DNA from: Helichrysum umbraculigerum
Taxonomy: Eukaryota; Streptophyta; Magnoliopsida; Asterales; Asteraceae
Reading direction: 5' to 3'
Length of the DNA: 64,000 nt
NCBI GenBank assembly: GCA_949592205.1
Contig: CATIUR010000005.1
Coordinates: 31,184,179 to 31,248,178 of the forward strand
The translations under genes and the position numbers were made by a program. This document shows positions 48,023 through 58,979 of the stretch, piece by piece. Below the pieces are notes generated by a model. The model did not search any database. It worked only from the letters and a program-made list of their open reading frames with translations, and was not told the origin of the DNA. The first letter of the stretch is position 1. Each line of letters opens with the position of its first letter.

Positions 48023-49329
48023 GAATCAGAGTTTTGAAGCGATTCGTTGTAGCAAAGCCAAATTTACTGTAGCAATTTACTGTAGCAAAGTCATTCTAAT
48101 GTACGATGTTTCAACGCAATAATAACAGCTTAGAACTATTGCTACAAACCGTCACCAACGGGCCAAACATGTTTTCCAACAACAAACAATTACAAACATA
48201 CGGACAAACATTGGATATACTAGTTGTGTACAACTAAACGAAACGTCTCGCGAGACACATACTTACATAACTTCATATGTTTAGGCATTTGAAGGTTACG
48301 GGTTCGGAGAACCTACTTGCTTTACTTACTACTTGCTATTTGCTACTGATTACTACAAGACTCAGTTGAGTCTTACGGCCCCACTTTTATTGTTTTTCTT
48401 ATTGGGGGAGATACATGCTACTGGTTTTTCTTGAACACAAGTACTAAACTGCTTACTATACCGAACGGAATTGCATGAGTTATTTACTACTTACAGAAGT
48501 CTCTCCATCATATATCGTTAGTTATGGACTTAAGCGCGAACACTAGTTAATGGATCCATTAGGGAAATGACCCTCCCCGCCCGGGGTAGTAGCGCTACCA
48601 CGAACCGTACTGTATAAACGGGCGACTATTATTCGTTACATATGCTTGCTCAGTTACGAGCATGTCACGGGAGCAACTTATTACTTACGGGTTAAGCTTC
48701 GATTATGAGCCTCATGGCAACGGTATAACTTACTTACTTACATTTGCTGGATTGCAAATACTGATTTTTCGCCTACGGGCACTACTGATGAAATCTTGTG
48801 TTCAAAACTGATATTACTTACAAACCTGTGAGATTCACCAACATTCGTGTTGACCCCTTTTAGCATGTATTCTCAGGTACACAGACGGAGTAAGATTACT
48901 CCAGGACATAGCTAGAGTCGCATGATTTCAACACAACTGCATTAACGGAGATTCTTAGCATTATCTTTTGTATATTTCGATTATGTAATAGAATCTCCCG
49001 CTATACGCGTGGACTCTAGGGAAACTACATTTTTGTATACGAAAACATTAAGTTTTCAAACATTTATTTCTATGAAATCGTTTTACAACGTCTCATTTAG
49101 AGGTCGTTTACTGTATATCTTGTGCTTTGTATATTGATTAATAACACCCAAGTATGCTTCCGCAAATCATATAATTTGAGGGTGTTACATGGGTTGACTA
49201 CTATTTTAACAACTACTTATTCACGGGTTGACTATTATTTTAACAACTATTTGGTCACAGTACAACTACCATTTAAACAACGAAATTTTTGGATGAATTT
49301 CAACTAATGCAAAAACTATATTTAATATA

Positions 49330-49641
49330 GACCAAAATATACCTTAGTACCTCGAACTTGGCTGACTAGGTGCTCTAGTACCCTTAACTATAAAAGATGT
49401 GAAATGGTACCCTGAACTTGGTTAACAAGATTTCGTACTACCCTGACTGACTAATAACATCTATTCTTATTATTTTTTTTTTTTTTGTTTTTTAACCTAC
49501 TGTTTTCATTATCAATTATATGATAGCAAAGTTCACCGTTTATATTACAAAGGAAAACATGTATCCGTGATTCATTTTTGTAAGTTTTAATACCGTGTCT
49601 TTTTTTCATGAGAATTTAGAGAAACAATATCAAGATCTTTA

Positions 49642-49690
<49 letters not shown>

Positions 49691-50162
49691 CATTATTATT
49701 TTGGCGATTATTATTATTTTTGTAGCTGTGTTTAAAAGTTGTTTTCTCGTAACGAGTTATCGTTATTTTATCATTCTTTTATTCAAACTGTTGATCACAT
49801 GCTCTAATAAAAGATACTTATAATTAAAATAAGAGTAAGCTAGTAAAAACGAATTTTAATAAAAAACGAAATATGATATGTTATTAACTAGTCATAAACA
49901 CAAAATAAGAATTATATTACAGAAATTCTTTGTTTTTGGTTTAACAAATTTATATTTTAAGAACACATTAATTTTTAAATATAAAATATAATTTATTTTT
50001 ATATCAAAAATTATTTTATTACCTTTAATTTGGTCAACTAGTGAGTTAGGGTAGTATGAGACCTTGTTAACCAAATTCAGGGTACTATTCTGCACCTTAT
50101 ATAGTTCAGGGTACTAGAGCACCTAGTCAACCAAGTTTGCGGTACTAATGTGTATTTTGGCC
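49330..50162. mobile_element. Non-autonomous Mutator-like (MULE) element
   Basis: Flanked by a perfect 9-bp repeat TTTAATATA (49321-49329 and 50163-50171), the length typical of Mutator-like elements. Terminal inverted repeats begin GACCAAAATA (left) and GGCCAAAATA (right, inverted) and remain similar for more than 100 bases (shared GACTAGGTGCTCTAGTACCC). No ORF of note; the 833-bp interior is AT-rich. Confidence 0.85.
49642..49686. repeat. (ATT)n microsatellite
   Basis: About fifteen uninterrupted ATT units inside the MULE element. Confidence 0.95.
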
Positions 50163-50326
50163 TTTAATATATTGTTTGATTACTTTATAACTTGTACGTC
50201 AACGATTTACAAAATGATCTTGCTTTAACAAACGGTATAAAACTTGTGAATTCACTTAACAATTTTGTTGACCTTTTTACTATGTTTTTCAGGGAATTAG
50301 CGCATAAGTAAGACTGCATGCATATG

Positions 50327-52656
50327 TGTAACACCTGCTAAATTAGGATAATTAATTATGCCTAATTAATTGTAACTAGTTGTAATTAGTATGTAATAGG
50401 ACTAATTGCAGACTCTATTTGTATATATAAGGTGATTTATATATATATGAGTGTACTTACGCGATTTGGATTAATCGTACGAATTAACCGGACGGAGTCC
50501 GACACAGTTACTTGGACGTTGGTGACAGAAACTTACCTAAATAATGAGAACGTATTTTATTATATAAAATACACAGCGAACAAACATTATTTTAATATCG
50601 CGACGACATTTTAAATAATTTAACGAATACGTATTAAACGCGAGTTAAGAATTTTAATACTTCGACAAATGTTTTTATAATTAATTTCAAGGTATTTCAT
50701 TAAAATATTCCCGTCACCTTTTAAAAATATAACTGCTTGATATAACGTTTAAACGACGGAGGAAACGGACACCGCACGGAGCGCGGAGGCGCGGACTGAA
50801 AATGGGAGGCTTAACCTCCCACCTCCTTTTCTTTTCTTTTCATTTTCTCATTTTCTTTCTCTTTCTCCCTTCTTTTCTCTCTAATCTACCAACCAACCAA
50901 ATACCCCCAACTTCACAAAATCGACAAATAAACATACTAAACGCACGCGAATCATACTACCCTTTTGGAAGAAAACGACCACCGTATCCCGATCTATCTT
51001 TCCATCTTTTCGGATTTTCAATCCGACATTTTGTAAGTTCCCGACAAAACCCGAAACTCTCCGTTTTTACTCATTTTTACGTTTTTATGGTTTATATATG
51101 CTTAAAATGTCCAAAAATGGGTTGGGTAAAAGGTTTGGACCTAACGGGAGTTTTTCGACAGATTTTCCGGCCACCTATTTCCGATCAGACCGCTACGTCG
51201 CAGAGACGCTGGGCTATCTGCGACGTAGCTCAAAACGTCGCATTACACCTCACAACGTCGCACATAGCGACGTCGTTACCAACGTCGCATAAAGTGGCCG
51301 ACGTCGCACTTAGCGACGTCGCGACCTACGTCGCACAAAAATCTCAACGTCGCATTAGCGACGCCACCCCCTACGTCGCATTGATTTGCGAAGGTCGCAT
51401 CATGCGACGTACATGCCCACGTCGCACCCTACGTCGCTTGCAACGTCGCATGCTACGTCGCACAAACCAGAAACTAGAAAAACACAGATTTTTACTAAGT
51501 GTCGGAACCAAGATTTTAACACCTGATTCAACGATACACATAAGGTTAACACTCTGAATCATTATTACAAACCGTCACCAACGGGCCATAATTGTTTTCA
51601 AACTACAAACGGATTACTAAACAAACACTTGGACATAATGAGTTGTGTACACAACTAGCCTAGATGGTCTTGCGAGACATCTACTTACTTAACTTTATAT
51701 GTTTAGGCATTTGAAGGTTACGGGTTCGGAGAACCTACGGTTGATATTACTTACTCGTTTATTGATATAAACGTACTTGCAAAGACTCAGGTGAGTCTTA
51801 CGGCCCCATTTTTACTGTTTTATCTTATTGGGGGAGATACATGCTACTACTTTTTCTTGAACACAAGTACTAAACTGTTTACTATACCAAACGGAATTGC
51901 ATGAGTTGTTACTATTTACAGAAGTCTCTCCATCATATATCGTTAGTTATGGACTTAAGCGCGAACACTAGTTAATGGATCCATTAGGGAAATGACCCTC
52001 CCCACCCGGGGCAGTAGCGCTGCCACGTACTGATTTACACGTATAAACGGGTGACTACTTATTCGTTACTGATGCTTGCTCAATTACGAGCATGTCACGG
52101 GAGCAAACTTATTACTTACGGGTTAAGCTTCGATTATGAGCCTCATGGCAACGGTATAAACTTACTTACTTACATTTGCGGGATTGCAAATACTGGTTTA
52201 CGATTTCTGGACTGAAATTGCTGATTTTACGCCTGCGGGCATTACTGATGAAACCTCGTGTTCAAAGCTGATATTACTTACAAACCTGTGAGATTCACCA
52301 ACCTTTTGGTTGACACTTTTTAGCATGTTTTCTCAGGTACCCGGATGGAGTAGGATTACTCCAGGATTTTAGCTAGAGTCGCATGATTTCAACACAACTG
52401 CATTAACGGAGATTCTTAGCATTATCTTTTGTATATTACGATTATGTAGTAGAATCTCCCGCTATACGCGTGGACTCTAGGGGAAACTACATTTTGTATA
52501 CGAAAACACTAAGTTTTCAAACATTATATCTATGGAATGTAACTAATTTACAAAACATCTCATTTAGAGGTCGTTTACTGTATATCTTGTGCTTTGTATA
52601 TTGATTAGTAACACCCAAGTATGCTTCCGCAAATCACTAAATTTGGGGGTGTTACA
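50327..52656 (+). repeat. 5' LTR of E
   Basis: TGTAACACCTGC to GGGTGTTACA, 2330 bp. A CT-rich stretch at 50810-50900 looks like a transcript leader. Putative leader introns: 51033-51706 (GTAAGT to GTTTAG) and 51791-52336 (GTGAGT to TTCTCAG), separated by an 84-base exon-like segment. Confidence 0.92.
51191..51463. repeat. GCGACGT word array in the 5' LTR of E
   Basis: About twenty-three GCGACGT or ACGTCGC words in both orientations, within the first putative leader intron. Confidence 0.9.
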
Positions 52657-52659
52657 GAT

Positions 52660-52671
52660 TGGTATCAGAGC
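52660..52671 (+). other. Primer binding site of E
   Basis: TGGTATCAGAGC three bases after the LTR; complementary to initiator tRNA-Met. Confidence 0.9.
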
Positions 52672-53248
52672 CTAAGGTTATAGTGAACTAGGTTGCATTT
52701 AGTGGACCTAGACTATGACCAATAGGCAGTAATTCCTTACTAGGCATGATTGGTTCAGGAATTACATCATACGACTTTAATTTAACATAGCCTGATCAAC
52801 TATGTACAATTAAGGAAAGATGATGTGAGGTCTGAAATGGTTATGTCTAACAGGAATGCGTTAGTTGACTCTGACCACGAGGGAACCGAGACTCTTACTT
52901 GTTATGTGCTAGACATATGCTAGGCTATTATGTGATATACGAGTATATACATACATAGGCCCCACTCACTGACTATACTACTAGGCTATTATATATTGAA
53001 TATATATGAATAGGCCTCGCACGTAAACCCACTCGCTATAGAGATAGCCGACGTTTCTCTGGTGACACTTACGAATTTCTCTCAGCGGTTTGCACCGACC
53101 ATGACAGATTTGATTTCCGTCACACCACCTTGTGGCGCACTCTAATGATTTTATGAAAATCACATCCAACACCCGGAAGCAACGTACTTCCCAGGACTAA
53201 AATCCTCTCTCTGTCATTTCTATAGAACTCAAAGCCACGAATTCCCAA

Positions 53249-53725
53249 ATGGACGACTACATGTCTGATAGTGACCAAGTCCACGGGGAACAAATCCAGT
53301 ACACGTATCTCGATGAGGACATCGTACCAGAAGAAGAAATCATGCTGGAGGGAAACGAAAATCAGAATTTCGGAATGACTGGCATCGACATTGAAGAATA
53401 TGAAAGAGTGCGAGATCAGGCCGTGGGACTAGACGGCCGAAATTGGGCACTTAAGCGTAAGTGCATAGACTATGAACAAAGATTGAGAATCTCAAACCGA
53501 TCTGTCCCTACACGAATCAAAGATAAGATCCGTTACTGGAAGAAAGTGGCCACCAACCTAACCCGTAGGACCAAAACATGGATCAAACGTTTGGGCAGGA
53601 AGTCAACGGAGGAGACTAGGTACCGCTCCACGACTCAAAGATACAGGGACATGCTTGAGGCACGCTACCACCCACACGACCTGAACCTGGAGTCGGAAGA
53701 AGAATCCGAAGGCCAGGAACCCTAA
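53249..53725 (+). CDS. Unrecognised 158-residue ORF between 5' LTR and gag of E
   Basis: ATG 53249 to TAA, 158 codons. I do not recognise the protein. The N-terminal 50 residues are acidic (MDDYMSDSDQ, YLDEDIVPEEEI). Residues about 65-140 are strongly basic with regularly spaced aromatic and hydrophobic residues (RIKDKIRYWKKVATNLTRR, TWIKRLGRKS). The C-terminal tail is acidic (SEEESEGQEP). No signal peptide, membrane segment, cysteine knuckle or protease motif is visible. It sits on the sense strand, 592 bases after the LTR and 363 bases before gag. Related element C lacks this whole segment: its leader is only 450 bases. It may be an accessory gene carried by a subset of the family, perhaps nucleic-acid-binding judging by charge. 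Expression and function are unknown. Confidence 0.6.
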   Translation: MDDYMSDSDQVHGEQIQYTYLDEDIVPEEEIMLEGNENQNFGMTGIDIEEYERVRDQAVGLDGRNWALKRKCIDYEQRLRISNRSVPTRIKDKIRYWKKVATNLTRRTKTWIKRLGRKSTEETRYRSTTQRYRDMLEARYHPHDLNLESEEESEGQEP

Positions 53726-54088
53726 CTAAGAATGAACCAACCGACTAGCAGAAACTGTGGACCGCCTTGTCACGCTAATGGAACAAATTAATCTACATTA
53801 AGATTAGTGTAGTTTTCGTCTTGTAATCTATCTCGTAATCTAGGGACTATCTAGCACTACTCTATAAACTAGTCGGATGTAACCATTCCCGGCACCTTTT
53901 GTAATATCTCTGTAGGATGTAACTTTTGAACTCACTTTATCTATCAGATATCCTTTGTTATCTCAACTCACATTAATTGTCATTTTCCATGTTGATGTTA
54001 TGTATTACTGCTTTTATACATGTACATCTGTGACAATTACCAGCTCATACAAAATCTCATGTATCTTCATTTCTTTTATTGAAGAATC
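53726..54088 (+). other. Spacer between the accessory ORF and gag in E
   Basis: About 360 bases, AT-rich, no ORF. It could be a leader or intron segment for gag. Confidence 0.5.
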
Positions 54089-57000
54089 ATGCCGCCAAAG
54101 ACACGACCATACACCGATGCCCAGATTACCTCCCTTATAACCCAGGCTGTTACTGAAGCCTTGGCTCGGAATACTCCACCAAATTCCTCGAGGAACAGCG
54201 ATGCCGCTGAAACCACTACTGCTAAACCCTGTTCATACAAAGACTTTCAGAACTGCAAACCTCTAAACTTTGCAGGTACTGAGGGAGCTATCGGTCTAGT
54301 ACGCTGGATCGAGAAAGTTGAGTCTGTATTTCTTATCTGCAACTGTGCGGAGGGAGATAAGGTTAAGTTCTCCGTTAGTACTTTTACTGACACCGCACTC
54401 ACCTGGTGGAACACTTATGCCCAGACTGTGAGTGTTGCTACTGCTTACCAACTCCCGTGGGAGGAGTTGAAGAAGATGTTGAGGGGCGATTATTGCCCCA
54501 GGGATGAATTGAAACAACTAGAAGTGGAATTCTGGAACCACAAGATGCAGGGTGATGACATCACCGGATACACCAACCGTTTCCACCAACTGGCACTTCT
54601 GTGCCCAACCATGGTCGATCCTGAGTACAAGAGGATCGAGAAATTTGTTGATGGTCTTCCTGAGAGACTCCAAGACCTGGTAACTTCTTCCAAACCGGGT
54701 ACTATTCAGAGCGCCATCCGTATGGCCCATGAACTAACGGCAAATTCTGTCCGCCGTGGTACAACTTCAACCCCATCTGCAAACAACAAACGCAAGTGGG
54801 AAGGTAACCCCAACTCATCCAACCAAACCTTCAACAAAAAGCCTGAGTACATTAAGGCTTATACATCTGGAACTTCGGAAAAGAAAGGGTACAGCGGGAA
54901 CAAGCCCTACTGTTCCAAATGCAGCCGCCATCATGACGGTTCTTGCCCTTGCTCCAACTGCAAACGGTTCGGGCATCTAGCCAAGGATTGCCGAATCAAC
55001 ATTTCTACCCCCAACACTAATGCACCAAAGGCCTGCTTTGGGTGCGGAAATACAGGGCATTTCAAGAAAGATTGCCCAAAGCTGAAAAACAACAACAACC
55101 CTGCTCGCGGCAGATCATTCGTTATCAAGGCTGGGGAAGCCAGACAAGACCCGAACGTCGTGACGGGTACGTTCCTTCTCAACGACCTTACTGCTTCTGT
55201 GTTATTTGATACCGGTGCCGATAGAAGCTTCATATCTGAGAAATTTAGCCCTTTACTTGATATTACTCCCACTGCCTTAGATGCTAAATACATTGTAGAA
55301 TTAGCTAACGGCAAACTGATTGAGACTGATAGCATCATACACAACTGTACACTTAACCTCACGAACGAAACGTTTTCCATTGATTTAATCCCTGTCGAGA
55401 TCGGCAGCTTCGATATTATTGTCGGTATGGATTGGTTATCCAGGCATCGAGCTGAAATCATCTGCCATGACAAACTCGTTCGCATACCTCTTGTCTCCGG
55501 TGGAACCTTAGTTCTACAAGGGGAGACCGGTAGACGGAATCTGAATATTGTATCCTGTCTGAAAACGAGAAAATATCTACGAAAAGGGTACCAAGCCATC
55601 CTCGCACATGTAACGGAGAAGAAGTCGGAGGAGAAGCGACTTGAGGATGTTCCGATCGTGCGGGATTTCCCGGAAGTCTTTCCTGAAGACTTGCCCGGAC
55701 TTCCGCCACCTAGACAAGTTGAATTCCAAATCGAACTTGTGCCCGGAGCTGCACCCGTGGCACGAGCCCCTTACCGTTTAGCACCATCCGAAATGCAGGA
55801 GTTGTCTAACCAACTACAGGAACTCCTGGACAGAGGATTCATTCGACCAAGTTCCTCACCTTGGGGAGCTCCGGTCTTATTCTTGAAAAAGAAAGATGGA
55901 TCTTTCCGCATGTGTATCGACTACCGAGAGCTGAATAAGCTAACCATAAAGAATCGGTACCCACTTCCTAGAATCGATGACCTGTTCGACCAACTCCAGG
56001 GATCGAGTGTTTACTCAAAGATTGATCTACGGTCGGGTTATCATCAACTCCGAGTCCGTGACAATGACATCCCAAAGACAGCTTTCCGAACTCGTTATGG
56101 GCATTACGAATTCCAAGTGATGCCATTCGGGTTGACCAACGCACCGGCCGTATTCATGGACCTTATGAATCGGGTGTGCAAACCATATCTTGACAAATTC
56201 GTCATTGTGTTCATCGACGATATACTGATTTACTCGTGCAACGAACAGGAACATGCTCAACATCTGAAAACCATTCTCGGACTTCTGAAACACGAAGAGT
56301 TATATGCCAAATTCTCTAAGTGTGAGTTCTGGATTTGAACCGTTCAATTCCTCGGGCACGTGATTGACAGCCAAGGAATTCATGTTGATCCCGCCAAGAT
56401 TGAAGCAATCAAGGGCTGGGAGTCACCGACCACTCCAACCGAAGTGAGACAATTCTTAGGTCTTGCTGGTTATTACCGCCGATTCATCGAAAACTTTTCA
56501 AGAATAGCTGTTCCACTAACCACACTGACTCAGAAAGATAAGAAGTTCGATTGGACTGATAAACAAGAGTCAGCCTTCCAGCTATTGAAAAACAAACTTT
56601 GCAGTGCACCAATCCTGTCCTTACCCGAGGGCACCGACGATTTCGTAGTTTACTGCGACGCCTCACACCAGGGACTTGGTTGTGTGTTGATGCAACGGGA
56701 AAAAGTCATTGCCTATGCCTCACGACAACTAAAAATTCACGAGAAAAACTATACGACCCACGACCTCGAGTTAGGTGCTGTGGTCTTCGCATTGAAAATC
56801 TGGAGACATTATCTCTACGGTACGAAAAGCACTATCTTCACTGATCACAAAAGTCTCCAACACATATTCGATCAGAAGGATCTAAACATGAGGCAACGTC
56901 GCTGGGTTGAGTTACTTAGTGACTACGACTGCGAGATCAAATACCATCCGGGCAAGGCTAACGTAGTTGCCGATGCCTTAAGCCGAAAAGAACGAGTGAA

Positions 57001-58383
57001 ACCCCTTCGAGTCCGAGCACTTTCTATGACAATTCATAACGAGCTTCCTGCTCAAATCCTTACCGCTCAACTTGAAGCACTCAACGATGAAAACTTGAAA
57101 AATGAAGCCTTGCGAGGCTTGGATAAACAATTCGAAATCAAACCCGATGGAACTCGATACTTCTCTAACCGGGTGTGGTTACCCAAATTCGAAAACTTGC
57201 GAGATTTGGTGATGGCTGAAGCTCACAAATCTCGATACTCTATACATCCTGGATCTGACAAGATGTATCATGACGTCAAAGGGTTGTATTGGTGGCCTAA
57301 CATGAAAGCTGACATCGCCTTGTACGTCAGTAAATGCCTAACCTGTTCCAAAGTAAAGACCGAACACCAAAGACCCTCTGGGTTGCTTCAACAACCTGAA
57401 ATTCCTCAATGGAAATGGGAACAGATTTCCATGGACTTCATTACCAAACTACCGAAAACTTCGAGTGGTTGCGATACCATTTGGGTGATCGTGGACCGTC
57501 TCACGAAATCTGCTCATTTTCTGGCCATCAAGGAAACCGACAAGATGGAGCGTCTGACTCGCATCTATGTCAAAGAAATCATCTCGCGACACGGTGTACC
57601 TATCTCGATCATCTCGGATAGGGACAGCCGTTTTACTTCAAACTTTTGGCAATCGCTACAGAAATCTCTTGGTACTCGTCTGGATATGAGTACTGCTTAT
57701 CACCCGCAAACCGATGGCCAAAGCGAGCGAACTATTCAAACACTGGAGGATATGCTACGAGCCTGCGTAGTCGACTTCGGTACTTCTTGGGAAAATCACT
57801 TACCGTTGTGTGAGTTTTCGTACAACAACAGTTACCATACCAGCATAAAGGCTGCACCCTTCGAGGCACTTTACGGACGTAAGTGCCGATCACCTGTCTG
57901 TTGGACTGAGTTAGGAGAATCCCAACTCACGGGTCCAGAAATCATTCAAGAAACTACTGAGAAAATCGTTGGTATTCAAAACCGGCTGAAAGCCGCGCGT
58001 AATCGTCAGAAAAGCTATGCTGACGTGAGACGCAAACACCTTGAGTTCCAGGTAGGAGACAAGGTACTTCTCAAAGTGGCACCGTGGAAAGGTGTTATTC
58101 GATTCGGGAAACGAGGCAAACTAAATCCTAGATACATCGGACCATTCGAAATCCTTGAAAGGATTGGTCCAGTGGCATATCGCCTGCAACTTCCTGCTGA
58201 ACTTAGCAGCGTACACAACACATTCCACATTTCTAACTTGAAGAAATGTCTGTCTGACGAGACGCTGATTATACCGCTCGACGAAATTCAAATCGATGAT
58301 AAACTTCATTTTGTCGAGAAACCTATGGAAATCATGGACCGAGAGGTCAAGCAATTGAAACAGAGTCGTATTCCCATAGTAAA
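54089..58383 (+). pseudogene. Gag-Pol polyprotein of E, one nonsense codon, cut by copia
   Basis: The frame runs from ATG 54089. Gag (CSYKDFQNCKP, WIEKVESVFLICNC) is followed by two clear knuckles (CSNCKRFGHLAKDC, CFGCGNTGHFKKDC), protease D374 (DTGADRS), and RT with FIDDIL (D710-D711). A TGA at 56336-56338 stands where C has Lys (FWIKTVQF); the frame is unchanged after it. RNase H (YCDASH), zinc finger, and integrase with MDF, SDRDSRF and SERTIQ follow with D, D and E all present. At 58384 the copia LTR interrupts the frame inside the chromodomain-like segment (RIPIV), and the apparent stop at 58394-58396 belongs to copia. Very similar to C throughout, so the two are the same family on opposite strands. 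Confidence 0.92.
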
Positions 58384-58935
58384 TGTTGAGACCTGAGACA
58401 CTGTTAGATTTGCTCAGAATACAAGTATCATGCCGCTGTTGGTATAAGACTTCAACCACTGTTAGAAGTCAACCACTGTTAGAAGAAGACAACCGCTGTT
58501 AGTACATTTGTCTAACAGGGCCACTGTTAGTATATAGTTTGTATTTTGTAAGTACTCAACCACTGTTGATAATATACGAGTACTACCCCTGTTAGTTATA
58601 TACTCAACCACTGTTGGTTAGTCGGTTAGAGATAATTATGGAATAGATAGGATTTCCATAATAGTTTGATTCTGTAAAGGACTCTATATGTTATAAATAG
58701 AGATTCTGTAAAACCCTAGAGAGAGTGATATACGAATTCATTCTAGTTATTAGCTTCAAGGTTGTAAACCCTAACACAAGTTGTGTGTTCGTATTATTGT
58801 TAATAATATTGAAGCTTTTGGTTAGATATTCTGTTATATACAAGTTTGTTCTTCAAGTTATTAATAAACTATTCCGCAAGCTTATTAATAATCAATCAAA
58901 GTAATACATACTAAGATCTCTAGCTGGGATCATCA
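58384..58935 (+). repeat. 5' LTR of the copia element
   Basis: About 552 bp, starting TGTTGAGACC. The end is at CA in GGATCA (58932) or GGATCATCA (58935), just before the primer site. A TATA-like run (TATGTTATAAATAG, about 58688) precedes the expected transcript start. It carries the CTGTTAG array. Confidence 0.8.
58400..58618. repeat. CACTGTTAG word array in the copia LTR
   Basis: Nine direct words of type C(A/C/G)CTGTT(A/G)G, or nearly so, and one inverted CTAACAGGG in 220 bases, occupying the upstream part of the LTR. Confidence 0.85.
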
Positions 58936-58937
58936 AG

Positions 58938-58949
58938 TGGTATCAGAGC
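58938..58949 (+). other. Primer binding site of the copia element
   Basis: TGGTATCAGAGC, initiator tRNA-Met type, within six bases of the LTR end. Confidence 0.9.
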
Positions 58950-58979
58950 TTGATATTACTTTGATCTTGAAGAAGGTAA

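Larger units (their letters stand above)
21833..49189 (+). mobile_element. Composite solo LTR F (family of E), hosting A and G
   Basis: Starts TGTAACACCTGCC, ends GGGTGTTACA, and is flanked by TGGGT at 21828-21832 and 49190-49194. Its own pieces are 21833-22106, 44234-44415 and 47313-49189, which add up to 2333 bp, against 2330 bp for the intact 5' LTR of E. The pieces align in order with E's LTR. The insertions inside are element A (TSD CGACA) and solo LTR G (TSD GTAAA). Confidence 0.9.
17480..50326 (+). mobile_element. Fragmented LTR K, host to insertions H, F and a MULE MITE
   Basis: Unfragmented pieces are about 17480-19074, 21413-21827 and 49195-50326. They line up, in order, with the reverse complement of solo LTR G: GTTTAGGACGTTAG then GAGGTGAGTTCACAGCCCC (18594-18675), and GTGAATTCACTTAACAATTT then TTTTTCAGGGAATTAG (50250-50300). 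The LTR is cut at its right by element E, and its left end is not resolved. Total original sequence is about 2.3 kb, compared with 2.9 kb in G. Whether it was a solo LTR or part of an element cannot be seen here. Confidence 0.6.
50327..58383 (+). mobile_element. Ty3/gypsy LTR retrotransposon E, 3' part beyond the copia insertion
   Basis: 5' LTR 50327-52656, primer site at 52660, leader with a 158-codon ORF, gag-pol from 54089 cut by a copia LTR at 58384. Insertion is in K; the probable left target site is ATATG (50322-50326). Coding sequence is very close to element C and the LTR matches D and F. The 3' LTR must lie beyond the right edge. Confidence 0.9.

Noticed and set aside
17871..51463. 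CRISPR-like arrays of short repeats and spacers
   Set aside because: Words are 8-13 bases, in both orientations, with irregular spacers, inside plant LTRs. There are no Cas genes and the context is nuclear.
50802..51557. ORF of 251 codons in the 5' LTR of E
   Set aside because: It spans the CT-rich leader and the GCGACGT array. Composition follows the array, and D and F do not keep it open.
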